Assembly: GCF_023707985.1 (NCBI RefSeq)
Contig: NZ_BRCF01000007.1
Span: 62,001-126,000 of the forward strand
Origin: Sporosarcina sp. NCCP-2716
GTDB taxonomy: Bacteria > Bacillota > Bacilli > Bacillales_A > Planococcaceae
Direction of reading: 5' to 3'
DNA length: 64,000 nucleotides
Position numbers and translations under genes: made by a program. Below the pieces are notes generated by a model that saw nothing but the letters and a program-made list of their open reading frames with translations, had not been told where the DNA came from and made no database searches. Of this stretch, positions 24,288-32,536 are shown piece after piece. The first letter of the stretch is position 1; every line of letters begins with the position of its first letter.

Positions 24288-24612
24288 AATGATAAATCTC
24301 CTTTACGTGCTCAATTGCCACTTCAAAAATTTCATGAACATGGATATCATGCAGTTGGTAAATCATTTCCCTGCCATGTTTCTGACTTTTCACGAGCCGA
24401 GCAAATTTCAATTCCCGCAGTTGATGGGAAACGGCACTCTGTGACACATCCAATCTGTCACAGATCTGTGTTACTGTGAGCGATTGTTGTTTCAGCAGGA
24501 AAAGGATTTTAATACGTGTCGGACTAGACAGTGCACTAAACAAATTTGCTACATCCTGCTCAACTTCCTTATCAAGCATTTCTGTATCATGAATTGCTTC
24601 CTGTTCCGTCAT
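24280..24612 (-). CDS. ArsR/SmtB-family metal-sensing repressor
   Basis: The protein has about 110 residues. Several consecutive starts are possible (GTG 24621, ATG 24618, 24615, 24612), all close to AAAGGATAG. The winged helix is typical (FSALSSPTRIKILFLL, then QICDRLDVSQSAVSHQLRELKFARLV). The last helix carries DIHVHEIFEVAIEHVKE, which supplies the Asp-x-His-x10-His-x2-Glu alpha-5 site of SmtB/CzrA zinc and cobalt sensors. The CxC motif of the arsenic and cadmium type is absent. It represses itself and the overlapping ATPase gene, releasing DNA when zinc-like ions bind. Confidence 0.93.
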   Translation of the reverse strand: MTEQEAIHDTEMLDKEVEQDVANLFSALSSPTRIKILFLLKQQSLTVTQICDRLDVSQSAVSHQLRELKFARLVKSQKHGREMIYQLHDIHVHEIFEVAIEHVKEIYHYE

Positions 24613-24632
24613 CATCATCACCTATCCTTTAA

Positions 24633-24670
24633 TATGAACATATGAGTAATTGTTCATTTGTTACTCATAG
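24633..24670 (-). promoter_or_regulatory. Candidate ArsR/SmtB operator
   Basis: Two interleaved inverted repeats lie just upstream of the regulator gene: TGAACA / TGTTCA (24635-24640 with 24651-24656) and ATGAGTAA / TTACTCAT (24642-24649 with 24661-24668). The first matches the ATGAACA-type SmtB/CzrA half sites. Confidence 0.65.
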
Positions 24671-24780
24671 TATATGTTGTCAGAAAAGTTTTGTCAATGG
24701 TAAGGTACCTGGACGGAGTAAGGTAGTATGAACTATTTTAAAATTCACCTTTTTTAATGTTTTTTTCATCCATAAAAACT

Positions 24781-24809
24781 TTGACAATCGGCGTGTAATG
24801 GTTTAATTT
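24781..24809 (+). promoter_or_regulatory. Sigma-A promoter of the DUF3100 operon
   Basis: A perfect -35 TTGACA, 17 bases, and a weak -10 (TAATTT). Two PurBox-like sites begin a few bases downstream. Confidence 0.55.
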
Positions 24810-24811
24810 AG

Positions 24812-24860
24812 ACAATACACGAACGAATTATCACTAAATATAATTAACATTCGTGTTTGA
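24812..24860 (+). promoter_or_regulatory. Paired PurBox-like sites (PurR operator)
   Basis: ATACACGAACGAATT at 24815-24829 and the inverted AACATTCGTGTTT at 24846-24858 share the ACACGAA core of Bacillus PurBoxes (AWWWCCGAACWWT). The inverted pair is the arrangement recognised by PurR. PRPP-relieved repression is inferred. Confidence 0.6.
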
Positions 24861-25048
24861 ATTCTCGTATAAACTTGGAAATAAGGTCCAAAAGTCTCTA
24901 CCAAACTACCGTAAATAGTTTGACTACGATGAATGACGACAAAACGAACTAGCGATCGCACTTGCAGACCAGGTGCTCTATTTGCCTTCTCTTCGTTTTC
25001 TCTGTCGATTCACCTGTCAAACTCTAGTTACCCAACTAGAGTTTTTTC
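24861..25048 (+). ncRNA. Guanine-type purine riboswitch with terminator
   Basis: The aptamer is 24861-24934. It shows P1 (TCGTA with TACGA, extended by ATTC/GAAT), J1/2 TATAA, a short P2 (TTGG / CCAA), J2/3 TCTCTACC, P3 (AAACTA / TAGTTT) and GACTAC, so the specificity base is C as in guanine binders. The terminator is AAACTCTAGTT / AACTAGAGTTT (25019-25029 with 25034-25044) plus six T. AGTTTGAC (24917-24924), part of P3, can instead pair with GTCAAACT (25016-25023) and break the terminator. Ligand binding should therefore turn the operon off. Confidence 0.9.
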
Positions 25049-25098
25049 CATTTTTATAAGGAGAATTGAAAATTGGATCGTCGGAAAGGGAGAGTGCA

Positions 25099-25953
25099 TT
25101 GAAAAGTTCAGCAAGTACGGTACATCCAAAGCAAACAGCTTGGGGACATGTAAAAGAAAATTATCGATTGTATGCGGCAGCCTTTCTCATTGTTCTTATC
25201 GCAGAATTGATCGGCATGAAGAAATTCAATGCGGGTCCAGCCTTAATCGTCATCTATCCTATGCTCTTCGCCATTGTCATCGGAGTTGTACTTGGTAAAG
25301 ATATTGTAAAATTCTTCACAAAAGAAGAAACCAAAAAAGCCTCCTCACTTGTGCTTGTGGCCATCACGCCGTTCATGGCAAAAGTAGGTGTATTAGCTGG
25401 TGCCAATCTGCCTGAGCTTGTCAATGTCGGACCTGCGCTTGCTTTCCAGGAAATCGGACACATTGGGACGATTTTGTTCGCTCTGCCGGTAGCCCTGCTC
25501 CTCGGCATAAAAAAAGAAGCGATTGGCGCAACGAGCTCGACTTGCCGGGATAAGGATTATGGACTGATCTGCCATCTGTATGGATCGGAATCGCCTGAAG
25601 CACGAGGAGCCCTCTCTATCTATATCATCGGGTTTTTGATCGGGACGGTCTATATCGGCTTTTTAGCAAGTTTCGTAGCATCGTTCCAGTTCTTTCACCC
25701 GCTGGCACTCGCCATGGCTTGCGGAATTGGAAGCGGCGTGATGATGGCAGCTGCCTCCGGAACACTTGCCACCATCTATCCAGAATATGCAGATCAGATC
25801 GTCATGCTGGCAGGAGCGAGCGATATGCTGTCTGCGATTGTCGGCATCTACTTCACGCTTTTCATCTCGCTGCCAATTACAAAAAAGCTATACGCTTTCT
25901 TGGAGCCAAAGCTTTCGTTCCGAAAACGTCTTAAGTACGAAGGAGATGTGTAA
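25099..25953 (+). CDS. DUF3100 family permease
   Basis: I choose TTG at 25099 because GGGAG stands 6 bases before it. A TTG at 25066 is too close to its AAGGAG. The 284-residue protein has about eight or nine membrane segments (IVIYPMLFAIVIGVVLGK, GALSIYIIGFLIGTVYIGFL, MACGIGSGVMMAAASG). It belongs to the DUF3100 family of putative transporters. The riboswitch and PurBoxes upstream and the amidohydrolase downstream point to uptake or export of a purine or purine derivative. It is the first gene of a four-gene operon, and the next ATG is one base past its TAA. Confidence 0.8.
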   Translation: MKSSASTVHPKQTAWGHVKENYRLYAAAFLIVLIAELIGMKKFNAGPALIVIYPMLFAIVIGVVLGKDIVKFFTKEETKKASSLVLVAITPFMAKVGVLAGANLPELVNVGPALAFQEIGHIGTILFALPVALLLGIKKEAIGATSSTCRDKDYGLICHLYGSESPEARGALSIYIIGFLIGTVYIGFLASFVASFQFFHPLALAMACGIGSGVMMAAASGTLATIYPEYADQIVMLAGASDMLSAIVGIYFTLFISLPITKKLYAFLEPKLSFRKRLKYEGDV

Positions 25954-25954
25954 C

Positions 25955-26407
25955 ATGGCGATGACAATGAAAAACTGGACGCTTTCCCTTGTCTTTACGT
26001 CCGTAATCACGATGTTGCTGGCTAATCTGATTGGCAATCATGTATCCATTACAGAATCCATACCAGGTGTTCTCTGGTTATCTGCAATTGCATTTACCGG
26101 CATCGCCTTAGGAAAAGTGATCCCGTTAAAGATTCCACCAATCGTATTTGTCGTGCTCATAGGAATGCTGGTGGCAAGTCCTATATCTCCTATCGCACAA
26201 CCGATTATCGACTCGACTGCAAAAATTTCGTTTATGGCGCCTATAACAATTGTTGGCACGCTTGCGGGCATCGGTCTTGACTTCAAGTCATTCATTAGCC
26301 AAAGTTGGAAAATGGTCATTGTCGCCATCTTAGTGTTTACAGGAACTTTCCTGATCCAAGCAACGTTTGCCGAGTTGTTTTTACATATGACTGATGCAGG
26401 TAACTAA
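25955..26407 (+). CDS. Small membrane partner of the DUF3100 permease
   Basis: This 150-residue hydrophobic protein has four to five membrane segments. It contains a KIPPIVFVVLIGMLVASP loop and a TLAGIGLDFKSFISQSWKM stretch near the end. AGGAGATGTG before the ATG overlaps the end of the DUF3100 gene, so the two are translationally coupled. A pairing of this type suggests a two-component permease, as in other small-plus-large membrane protein pairs. I recognise no named family for it. The operon context suggests a purine-type substrate. Confidence 0.65.
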   Translation: MAMTMKNWTLSLVFTSVITMLLANLIGNHVSITESIPGVLWLSAIAFTGIALGKVIPLKIPPIVFVVLIGMLVASPISPIAQPIIDSTAKISFMAPITIVGTLAGIGLDFKSFISQSWKMVIVAILVFTGTFLIQATFAELFLHMTDAGN

Positions 26408-26437
26408 TTTTTCTACTAACGAACACGGAGGGCTCTT

Positions 26438-27787
26438 ATGATACCCAAAACTGAAAACGCAAGTCTGCTCATAAAAAACTGCACCCTATTGACTTCCGAC
26501 TTTCAACTCGTGCATGATCAAACAATCGTAGTAAACGATAATCGGTTGATCGCTCTCGGTGATACCTCCGCCCTGTCGGCTGCTTATTCCGCAAAAGTCA
26601 CAGTAGATGCGAAGGGGAAGCTTGCGATGCCCGGGCTGATTGACAGCCACACCCATACGTCCCAACAGTTGTTGCGCGGACGGATCACCGATGAACTGCC
26701 GATGATCTGGACACGGATCATGGTTCCTTATGAAAGTCGCCTTCAAGAAAAAGACGTCCGTATCAGCTCCCAGTTAAGCTGTCTGGAAATGATCAAGTCG
26801 GGCACAACCTCTTTCATCGATGCAGGCGGACAGCATATGTCCCAGACAGCAGAAGCCGTTCTGGAATCCGGCTTGCGGGCAGTCCTTTCTTGTTCCACAA
26901 TGGATAGCGGACCAGAGATCGTCTCGGCAATGAAACAGAGCATTGAGGAAAATATCAGTCGAAACCGGCAATTATTCAACGAGTATCAGGGAGCTGGAGA
27001 AGGTCGGCTGAACGTCTGGTTTTCCTTGCGTTCTCTCCTCTCCTGTACACCCGAGCTCATCGAGAAAGTTTTTGAAGCAGCCAATGATTGTGCAACCGGC
27101 ATGCAGGCCCATATGAACGAATATACAAATGAAATCAACTACTGCTTGGAACACTATCAGATGCGTCCCTATGAATATTTGGATACGCTCGGTGTCCTGA
27201 ACGATCATTTTTTAGGAGCACACAGTATTTTTATGTCTGCAAACGAGATGGATATTGTGAAGGAACGCCATTGTCATATCGTCCATTGTCCTGTCAGCAA
27301 TTCTGGAAAAGGCGTTCCGAACACCCCACACCTACTGCAGAAAGGCATTCCAGTAAGTCTCGGTACAGACGGTGCTGGTCATACAGGATTAAGCTTATTC
27401 GAGCAAATGCGCGTGTTCAAATCGCTGATGCGTGCTTCCTATGGGGCTCCTTACGGTGATCCTGTCATCATGCCTTCCTCGTCATTGTTGAAGATGGCGA
27501 CTTTCGGCGGTGCCAAAGCGATGCTTCAGGACGATCAGATCGGCACATTGGAAGTGGGGAAAAAGGCAGATTTCATCCTCATCGATATTGATCAGCCTCA
27601 TATTCAACCGACACACAATTTAGTCAACACACTCATTGAAGCCGTTAGTGCGAAGGATGTGACACATTCAGTCGTTGACGGGAGACTTCTCATGAAAGAT
27701 AGACAGGTCCTAACTATGGATGAAGAAAAAATAATGTATGATAGCAAACTGGCAATGGAGAGTCTTTTCAGCCATGCTATCCGATAA
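26438..27787 (+). CDS. Amidohydrolase, ATZ/TRZ-type purine or aminohydrolase
   Basis: The 449-residue metal-dependent hydrolase of the cytosine deaminase-like (ATZ/TRZ) branch shows the first metal motif MPGLIDSHTHTSQQLLRG (residues 66-83), QAHMNEY with the HxxxE pair near 222, LGAHSIFMS near 259, and GTDGAG near 309 with the metal aspartate. Family members deaminate guanine, 8-oxoguanine, adenosine derivatives, S-adenosylhomocysteine or triazines. The upstream purine riboswitch and transporter genes favour a purine base. CACGGAGGGC precedes the ATG. Exact specificity cannot be read. An 8-oxoguanine or isoxanthopterin deaminase role is possible. Confidence 0.82.
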   Translation: MIPKTENASLLIKNCTLLTSDFQLVHDQTIVVNDNRLIALGDTSALSAAYSAKVTVDAKGKLAMPGLIDSHTHTSQQLLRGRITDELPMIWTRIMVPYESRLQEKDVRISSQLSCLEMIKSGTTSFIDAGGQHMSQTAEAVLESGLRAVLSCSTMDSGPEIVSAMKQSIEENISRNRQLFNEYQGAGEGRLNVWFSLRSLLSCTPELIEKVFEAANDCATGMQAHMNEYTNEINYCLEHYQMRPYEYLDTLGVLNDHFLGAHSIFMSANEMDIVKERHCHIVHCPVSNSGKGVPNTPHLLQKGIPVSLGTDGAGHTGLSLFEQMRVFKSLMRASYGAPYGDPVIMPSSSLLKMATFGGAKAMLQDDQIGTLEVGKKADFILIDIDQPHIQPTHNLVNTLIEAVSAKDVTHSVVDGRLLMKDRQVLTMDEEKIMYDSKLAMESLFSHAIR

Positions 27788-27822
27788 CTCAGTCAGGGTT
27801 ACGAACAAGTGAGGGGTAACAC

Positions 27823-28593
27823 ATGTCCATTTTTCTTATCAGTATCGTATTACTTGCTAACTTAGTAATTGGAATATTTTTGGGTATTTCAGGAATAGCC
27901 GGATTTTTATTGCCGTTAATTTATGTTGGATTTTTACATCTTCCTGTACATGATTCCCTCGCTCTGAGTTTTTTGGCATTTGCTGTCTCCGGGCTCCTCG
28001 GTGCACTATCTTACTGGAAGATGAAGCAGATGGATATCAAACTCGCTGTACTGTTAAGTATCGGCAGCCTTCCAGGTGCCTTGCTCGGTGTTCAGATCAA
28101 TGTAGTCACCTCCGACTTCCTCGTGAAACTTTTCCTCTACTTGTTTGTTCTGTTCGCCGGGATTTCCATCTTGCTGAAAAAGAGCCAGCCTGAGGGGGCA
28201 CAGCAGCCATCCCCGCTGCTCCAGCACCGTCTTTTTGTTGTACTGCTTGGATTTCTGACTGCTGCCATCTGCGCACTGACCGGCGCAGGGGGGCCCATCT
28301 TATTAGTACCGATTCTAGCTAGCCTGGGAGTAAATATACGGGTCGCCGTCGGTGTGAGCCTATTGAACTCTGTTATCATTGCCATTCCTTCTATGGCAGG
28401 CTACTTCGCCCGTGCCAATCTGGAGTCCACAGCCTACCTGATCGTTGTCAGCTTAGTCGGAACTGTAATTGGTATTCTGTTTGGCACGCGAATCGCCAAT
28501 CGAGTACCACTCCCGCAGTTGAAACTTTTGATCTCCATTCTTACAATCGTCTCATCCGTTTATATGCTCGTTTCTATGTTTGCAGGAGCCTGA
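27823..28593 (+). CDS. TauE/SafE family permease
   Basis: This is a 256-residue membrane protein with seven or eight helices and two internal halves. They are marked by GISGIAGFLLPLIYVGFL near the N-terminus and ALTGAGGPILLVPILASLG in the middle, the typical TauE/SafE (sulfite exporter) repeat. The family moves small organic anions, often sulfonates, but members near purine genes are not rare. It is last in the purine-regulated operon, 35 bases after the amidohydrolase, with GTGAGGGG before the ATG. A strong terminator follows. It may export the deamination product, which is inference. Confidence 0.82.
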   Translation: MSIFLISIVLLANLVIGIFLGISGIAGFLLPLIYVGFLHLPVHDSLALSFLAFAVSGLLGALSYWKMKQMDIKLAVLLSIGSLPGALLGVQINVVTSDFLVKLFLYLFVLFAGISILLKKSQPEGAQQPSPLLQHRLFVVLLGFLTAAICALTGAGGPILLVPILASLGVNIRVAVGVSLLNSVIIAIPSMAGYFARANLESTAYLIVVSLVGTVIGILFGTRIANRVPLPQLKLLISILTIVSSVYMLVSMFAGA

Positions 28594-28625
28594 TACTTCC
28601 ATTTCCCAATTTATCAATACATGCC

Positions 28626-28676
28626 AAAAAGACACTCTGCACCTCCCGAAAGGAGAGGCTCGAGTGTCTTTTTTTC
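28626..28676. terminator. Bidirectional terminator
   Basis: A 10-bp stem AAAGACACTC / GAGTGTCTTT (28628-28637 with 28662-28671) with an inner CTCC/GGAG hairpin is followed by seven T. It lies between convergent units. Confidence 0.88.
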
Positions 28677-29033
28677 TTAGTCCGAACTGCGGAGGATCTT
28701 ATTCATTTTCTTTCCTTTCGCCAGCTCGTCAATCAGCTTATCCAAATAACGGATCTCCTGCATTAACGGTTCCTCGATGTCCTCCACGCGGATACCGCAG
28801 ATGACACCTTTTACGAGACGGCGGTTCGGATGCAGAGAGGGGGCTTCTGCAAAGAATGACTCGAAGTCCGTCTTCTCTGCCAGCAAGTCTCGGAGCTGCT
28901 CATCTTTGTATCCTGTCAGCCAAAAGATGATTTCGTCGACCTCTTGCCGAGTGCGTCCTTTCCTCTCTGCCTTCGCTACATAATGCGGGTAGACATCCGC
29001 TACCGGCATCGTAAAGATCTTATGCTTCTTCAC
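28677..29033 (-). CDS. DUF2200 domain-containing protein
   Basis: GTG at 29033 (protein starting [19 protein letters not shown]) with GAGGGCGGGG upstream is the natural start. The 118-residue product follows the DUF2200 pattern through [34 protein letters not shown] and [18 protein letters not shown] to a lysine-rich end. These are small cytoplasmic proteins of unknown role, often near regulators. It lies 14 bases behind the XRE regulator gene, so the two are probably cotranscribed. Confidence 0.85.
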   Translation of the reverse strand: MKKHKIFTMPVADVYPHYVAKAERKGRTRQEVDEIIFWLTGYKDEQLRDLLAEKTDFESFFAEAPSLHPNRRLVKGVICGIRVEDIEEPLMQEIRYLDKLIDELAKGKKMNKILRSSD

Positions 29034-29047
29034 TGCCCCGCCCTCTT

Positions 29048-29632
29048 TCACACATTCTGGTAATACAACCCATGCTCTGTACAATAAGACAGCAGCATCC
29101 CATGGCGACGGTTGGCAATGCGTGCTTGCAGTGCCCATTCGGGATATTGTTTAAACAGCTGTACTTGATCTCCTGTCGCAAAGGCGACAAAGGAAATGTA
29201 GTGATCCTTCTCCATGGGATGATCGCTCGAGACGTACAGTTCCCCGTCTATCAGTTCGCAGTTCAGCACATGGTCGTCTGTTGCTTTCCTCGCTTCAAGT
29301 GGCTCCAGTTTCCTGCCACAGCATGACACGGATGCATTGCCTGTATTGATTGTAATGTTGCCGCATGAGGGGCAAACGTAATAAGTGGATTTTTTCATAT
29401 TTCCTCCTGTGAAATCGCCGGCGTTCAGGCCGCCGTCCAGAATGTCTTCGATATTGGCACCAAGAAGGGCGGACAGCTCTGTCAGCAGCGAGACATCCGG
29501 AAAACCTGCGCCTCGTTCCCACTTGGAAACGGTCCGGTCTGATACATGCAGCCGGTCTGCCAGCTCCTTCTGCGTCCATCCTTTTTCTTTCCGCAGCTGC
29601 AGAATGACACCGCCCACTTTTTTCACATCCAT
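29048..29632 (-). CDS. XRE-family regulator with C-terminal zinc-ribbon domain
   Basis: ATG at 29632 follows GGGAGGAGAGGTC. The 194-residue protein has an N-terminal Cro/CI helix-turn-helix ([29 protein letters not shown], about 11-39). A linker follows, then a small domain with a CPSC motif and a CCG pair ([22 protein letters not shown]), and a C-terminal beta-rich part ([23 protein letters not shown]). The latter region is found in Firmicutes regulators of this build and looks like a desulfoferrodoxin-type or zinc-ribbon fold. It may sense metal or redox state. The partner DUF2200 gene follows. Confidence 0.82.
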   Translation of the reverse strand: MDVKKVGGVILQLRKEKGWTQKELADRLHVSDRTVSKWERGAGFPDVSLLTELSALLGANIEDILDGGLNAGDFTGGNMKKSTYYVCPSCGNITINTGNASVSCCGRKLEPLEARKATDDHVLNCELIDGELYVSSDHPMEKDHYISFVAFATGDQVQLFKQYPEWALQARIANRRHGMLLSYCTEHGLYYQNV

Positions 29633-29727
29633 CGCCTGACCTCTCCTCCCTGATGACTTCATCGTACCCCTGAACCGCGCCTCCGGGCAACAAACGCTCC
29701 GTAGAGTCCGCGAAGAGATGGCAAAAA

Positions 29728-29796
29728 GGTACCTGTGCGCCACACAATTCGGACACTATTCTGAATTGTGTTCAAGTTGTGTGACACACAGGTACC
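29728..29796 (+). repeat. 69-bp palindromic element, copy 3
   Basis: Ends GGTACCTGTGCGCCACACAA and TTGTGTGACACACAGGTACC. It lies between the XRE gene start and the YibF-like stop. A loose GGGCACC end copy follows at 29810-29816. Confidence 0.92.
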
Positions 29797-29817
29797 TTCA
29801 AGGGGCAGCGGGCACCT

Positions 29818-30579
29818 TCAAGATGCTCGCTTTCTCACCAAATAGGCTGCGCTGAGCCAGGAGGCGACGGGGATGACGAGCGCCACCCCGATCCCTGCAC
29901 TGAAAACGAGCAGCACTTCGGAACTGAAGACCTTTGCATTGATGATTTCTCCGACACTGTAGTGAAGATCCTTGAACCAGATCAGAAGCGCCAAGTAGCC
30001 GCCGAAAAATGCGAAGAACAGTGTATTCGTATCCGTGCCGAGGATATCCCTTCCGACATCCATCCCGGCTGCCGCCAGTTCATCCCGCTGGAGCCGCGGA
30101 TTCCGCCGGTGCATCTCCTGCATGGAGGATGTGATCGAAATCGCTACATCCAGGATCGCTCCGATCGTACTGATGATGACGACAGAGGCCCCCACCTTCA
30201 CAAAATCCACGCCTACGTAGAGCGACAGCCCGCTGAGCGATTCCGTCTCCTCTTCCCCGAATCCCTGGATCATCATGCCGTCCGACAGCTTAACGATGAA
30301 AAACAGCAGGACACTGATCACGATCATCGTCGACACAAAAGCGATAACCGTCTTGCTGTTCACGTCGTTAATGAAGAACAACCCGATGCAGCAGACGAGG
30401 ATGCTCGCGAAAAATGTGACAATGACAGGATTGACATCGGGATTGGTCATGAAAAACAGCATGAACACCAATACCCCGAAGTTGAGGAACAGCGCGAAGA
30501 AGGAGCGCACCCCCTTGCTGCCGCCAACGAGCGCCATCAGCACAAACAGGATTGCCGCAAGCACCATGATGACATTCAT
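29818..30579 (-). CDS. YibE/F family membrane protein (YibF-like)
   Basis: This is a 253-residue protein with about seven membrane helices and the family landmark around GASVVIISTIGAILDVAISITSSMQEMHRRNP and GRDILGTDTNTLFFAFFGGY. The YibE/F family is of unknown biochemical role and often occurs as a tandem pair, as here. Start ATG at 30579 lies inside the end of the yibE-like gene (4-bp overlap), so the pair is cotranslated. It may form a hetero-oligomer in the cytoplasmic membrane. Confidence 0.85.
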   Translation of the reverse strand: MNVIMVLAAILFVLMALVGGSKGVRSFFALFLNFGVLVFMLFFMTNPDVNPVIVTFFASILVCCIGLFFINDVNSKTVIAFVSTMIVISVLLFFIVKLSDGMMIQGFGEEETESLSGLSLYVGVDFVKVGASVVIISTIGAILDVAISITSSMQEMHRRNPRLQRDELAAAGMDVGRDILGTDTNTLFFAFFGGYLALLIWFKDLHYSVGEIINAKVFSSEVLLVFSAGIGVALVIPVASWLSAAYLVRKRAS

Positions 30580-31706
30580 GCAGCCGCCCCCCTTCTTCTG
30601 ATGAAATACATCACGGTGTGCAATGCAACCGGGATCGTCAGCACAATCCCGATCCCGCCCGTCAGTGCCCTTGCCACTTCAAGCGACAGATTCATCGGCA
30701 GCGCAAAACTGAGCGGCGCTGCATTCTTCAAATAGAGGATCAGCATCGGCAGCGAGCCCGTCAAGTACGCGAAGAACAGGATGCTCGTGATTGTGCCCAT
30801 GACATCCTTTCCGATTTCCCGCCCGGAAGCAAGCAGCTCACTGTCCGCAATATCCGGATTCTGCTCATACAAGGCAAACAGCGACGAGGAGATCGTGATT
30901 GATACATCCATGATCGCCCCGAGGGAACCGATGAACAGTCCTGCGATGAACACCGTATGATAGGGCCGCGTCAAAAACTGCATCTCTTCATAGCGCAGGC
31001 CCTTTCCTTCCATCAGCCAGATGACCAGGCACGCAATCGCGAGCGACACCGTCGTCCCGATCAAAGTCGCAATGATCGCTGCATAGGTTTTATCGTTGAA
31101 CCCGCTAACGAGCAGCAGGGAAACGGCGGTGAACAGTACCGCACATAATCCGATAATCACCAGCAGGCCGGACGGGAAATGATCGACATACAGATCGAGC
31201 GCAACAGTCAGCAGCAGCACGTTCACCGCAAAACTGATGAGTGCAAACAACCCCTTCCGCCGGCCGATCAGCAGGAGGATGAAGACGAACAGCCACCCGA
31301 TCAGCACAACATACCCATCCCGCTTCAAATCGACCGCCTCTCCTGTAAGTTTCCCGTCTTCTGCCCGTTTCCCACTGATCGTCACGAAGATTTCATCCCC
31401 GGCGGCATACTTCTGGTCATACACACCTGACTTCGAATAGTCATTCAGCAGTTCGATCTCCTGCCCTTTCCATTCGCCGTTTTTCAACTCCGCTGTGAGC
31501 ATCTGCGACGTTACGACGTCCGTATTCCTATGCACATCCGTCGTCTCTTCCTGCTCCGTCACGTCAGCCGTCAATACTTCTGCAATCGGCCGGTCATACA
31601 GCGTCTGATTGTGATGGACGGCGTATAGGGAGCCTGCACAGATAATGAGCAGGATCGCATACAGCCCCCATGCCGGTCTTCCCTGTTTCCGTCTGCGTCC
31701 GTTCAT
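30576..31706 (-). CDS. YibE/F family membrane protein (YibE-like)
   Basis: The 376-residue protein has an N-terminal membrane anchor (about 14-31) and an outer soluble domain of about 100 residues (beta-rich, including KNGEWKGQEIELLNDYSK). Seven or eight membrane helices follow, with the conserved GSLGAIMDVSITISSSLFALYEQNP and GRDxxGT-like GREIGKDVMGTITSILFFAYL segments. The larger partner of the pair, it is the first gene, with GGGAGGCGGTGAATC before the ATG. The function is unknown. Transport or mechanosensing has been suggested only by topology. Confidence 0.85.
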   Translation of the reverse strand: MNGRRRKQGRPAWGLYAILLIICAGSLYAVHHNQTLYDRPIAEVLTADVTEQEETTDVHRNTDVVTSQMLTAELKNGEWKGQEIELLNDYSKSGVYDQKYAAGDEIFVTISGKRAEDGKLTGEAVDLKRDGYVVLIGWLFVFILLLIGRRKGLFALISFAVNVLLLTVALDLYVDHFPSGLLVIIGLCAVLFTAVSLLLVSGFNDKTYAAIIATLIGTTVSLAIACLVIWLMEGKGLRYEEMQFLTRPYHTVFIAGLFIGSLGAIMDVSITISSSLFALYEQNPDIADSELLASGREIGKDVMGTITSILFFAYLTGSLPMLILYLKNAAPLSFALPMNLSLEVARALTGGIGIVLTIPVALHTVMYFIRRRGAAA

Positions 31707-31769
31707 GATTCACCGCCTCCCGACCATTCCGATTTCCCTCATCCGCCTCCCATCCTACCATGAAAAAAC

Positions 31770-31838
31770 GGTGCCTGTGCGTCACACAATTCAGATACAT
31801 TTCAGAATTGTGTTCAAGTTGTGTGATGCACAGGTACC
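31770..31838 (+). repeat. 69-bp palindromic element, copy 4
   Basis: Left end GGTGCCTGTGCGTCACACAA, right end TTGTGTGATGCACAGGTACC. It lies between the divergent yibE-like gene and a hypothetical gene. Confidence 0.92.
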
Positions 31839-31906
31839 GTCCTGCAAGTTGCCTGCGACAATATACCAGTGATAAACTGGAAACTATAGAAAGTGGGGGA
31901 GATTGC

Positions 31907-32536
31907 ATGACAACGAACCAGACCATGTCCGTGCACCGGGCGCTGGCAGAATTGAAAACGCTGAACGACCGAATCGAAAAGTCGGTCATGGGTGCCGACT
32001 TCATCGCAGCAGACCGCAAGTCAGCCGAGAAAGTGAACGGCCTTCCGATCGAAGACTATGAAAAAACCATCCAGGCCGGGTTTGATAAAGCCGTTTCCCT
32101 CATTGAACGACGCAACCTCATCAAAGAGGCGATCGTCCAGTCGAACGCAGTTACACAAGTGACCGTTGGCGGTGTGACGATGACTGTAGCGAAGGCAATT
32201 GAGCGGAAGACGTCCATCCAGCTGGAGGAACAGCTGCTTGCAATGATGATCACAAGACGCCGGGAAGCCGTGAACCGCCTCACCGTCGAAAACGACACAC
32301 TGCCTGCACGGCTTGAAGCCTATTTGGCGGAAATTCTCGGCAAGAAGGAGAATGCTAAAAAAGAGGACGTCGAGCTCCATACGAAGGCTTTCCTGGACCG
32401 GAACGAATTCGTGCTGATCGACCCGCTTCACCTCAACAGGCGCATCGAGGAACTCGAAGAACGCATCTCCGCCTTCAAGACGGACGTCGATGCGGTCCTC
32501 TCCGAATCGAATGCTCTCACGCAAATCACCATCTGA
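31907..32536 (+). CDS. Hypothetical helical protein
   Basis: ATG at 31907 follows AAGTGGGGGAG. The frame continues upstream through the palindromic element but is not expected to be translated there. The 209-residue product is highly helical and charged: SVHRALAELKTLNDRIEKSV at the N-terminus, a middle GGVTMTVAKAIERKTSIQLEEQLLAMM segment and RIEELEERISAFKTDVDAVLSESNALTQI at the end. It has no cysteine, signal or membrane segment. Similar proteins occur in phage and mobile-element clusters of Firmicutes, but I do not recognise a family and see no other phage gene here. Confidence 0.6.
   Translation: MTTNQTMSVHRALAELKTLNDRIEKSVMGADFIAADRKSAEKVNGLPIEDYEKTIQAGFDKAVSLIERRNLIKEAIVQSNAVTQVTVGGVTMTVAKAIERKTSIQLEEQLLAMMITRRREAVNRLTVENDTLPARLEAYLAEILGKKENAKKEDVELHTKAFLDRNEFVLIDPLHLNRRIEELEERISAFKTDVDAVLSESNALTQITI

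Noticed and set aside
24861..24934. An 8-oxoguanine or 2'-deoxyguanosine variant of the guanine riboswitch
   Set aside because: The pocket bases I can place (C74, the UCUACC junction, the J1/2 U) look canonical. A variant ligand cannot be claimed from sequence alone.
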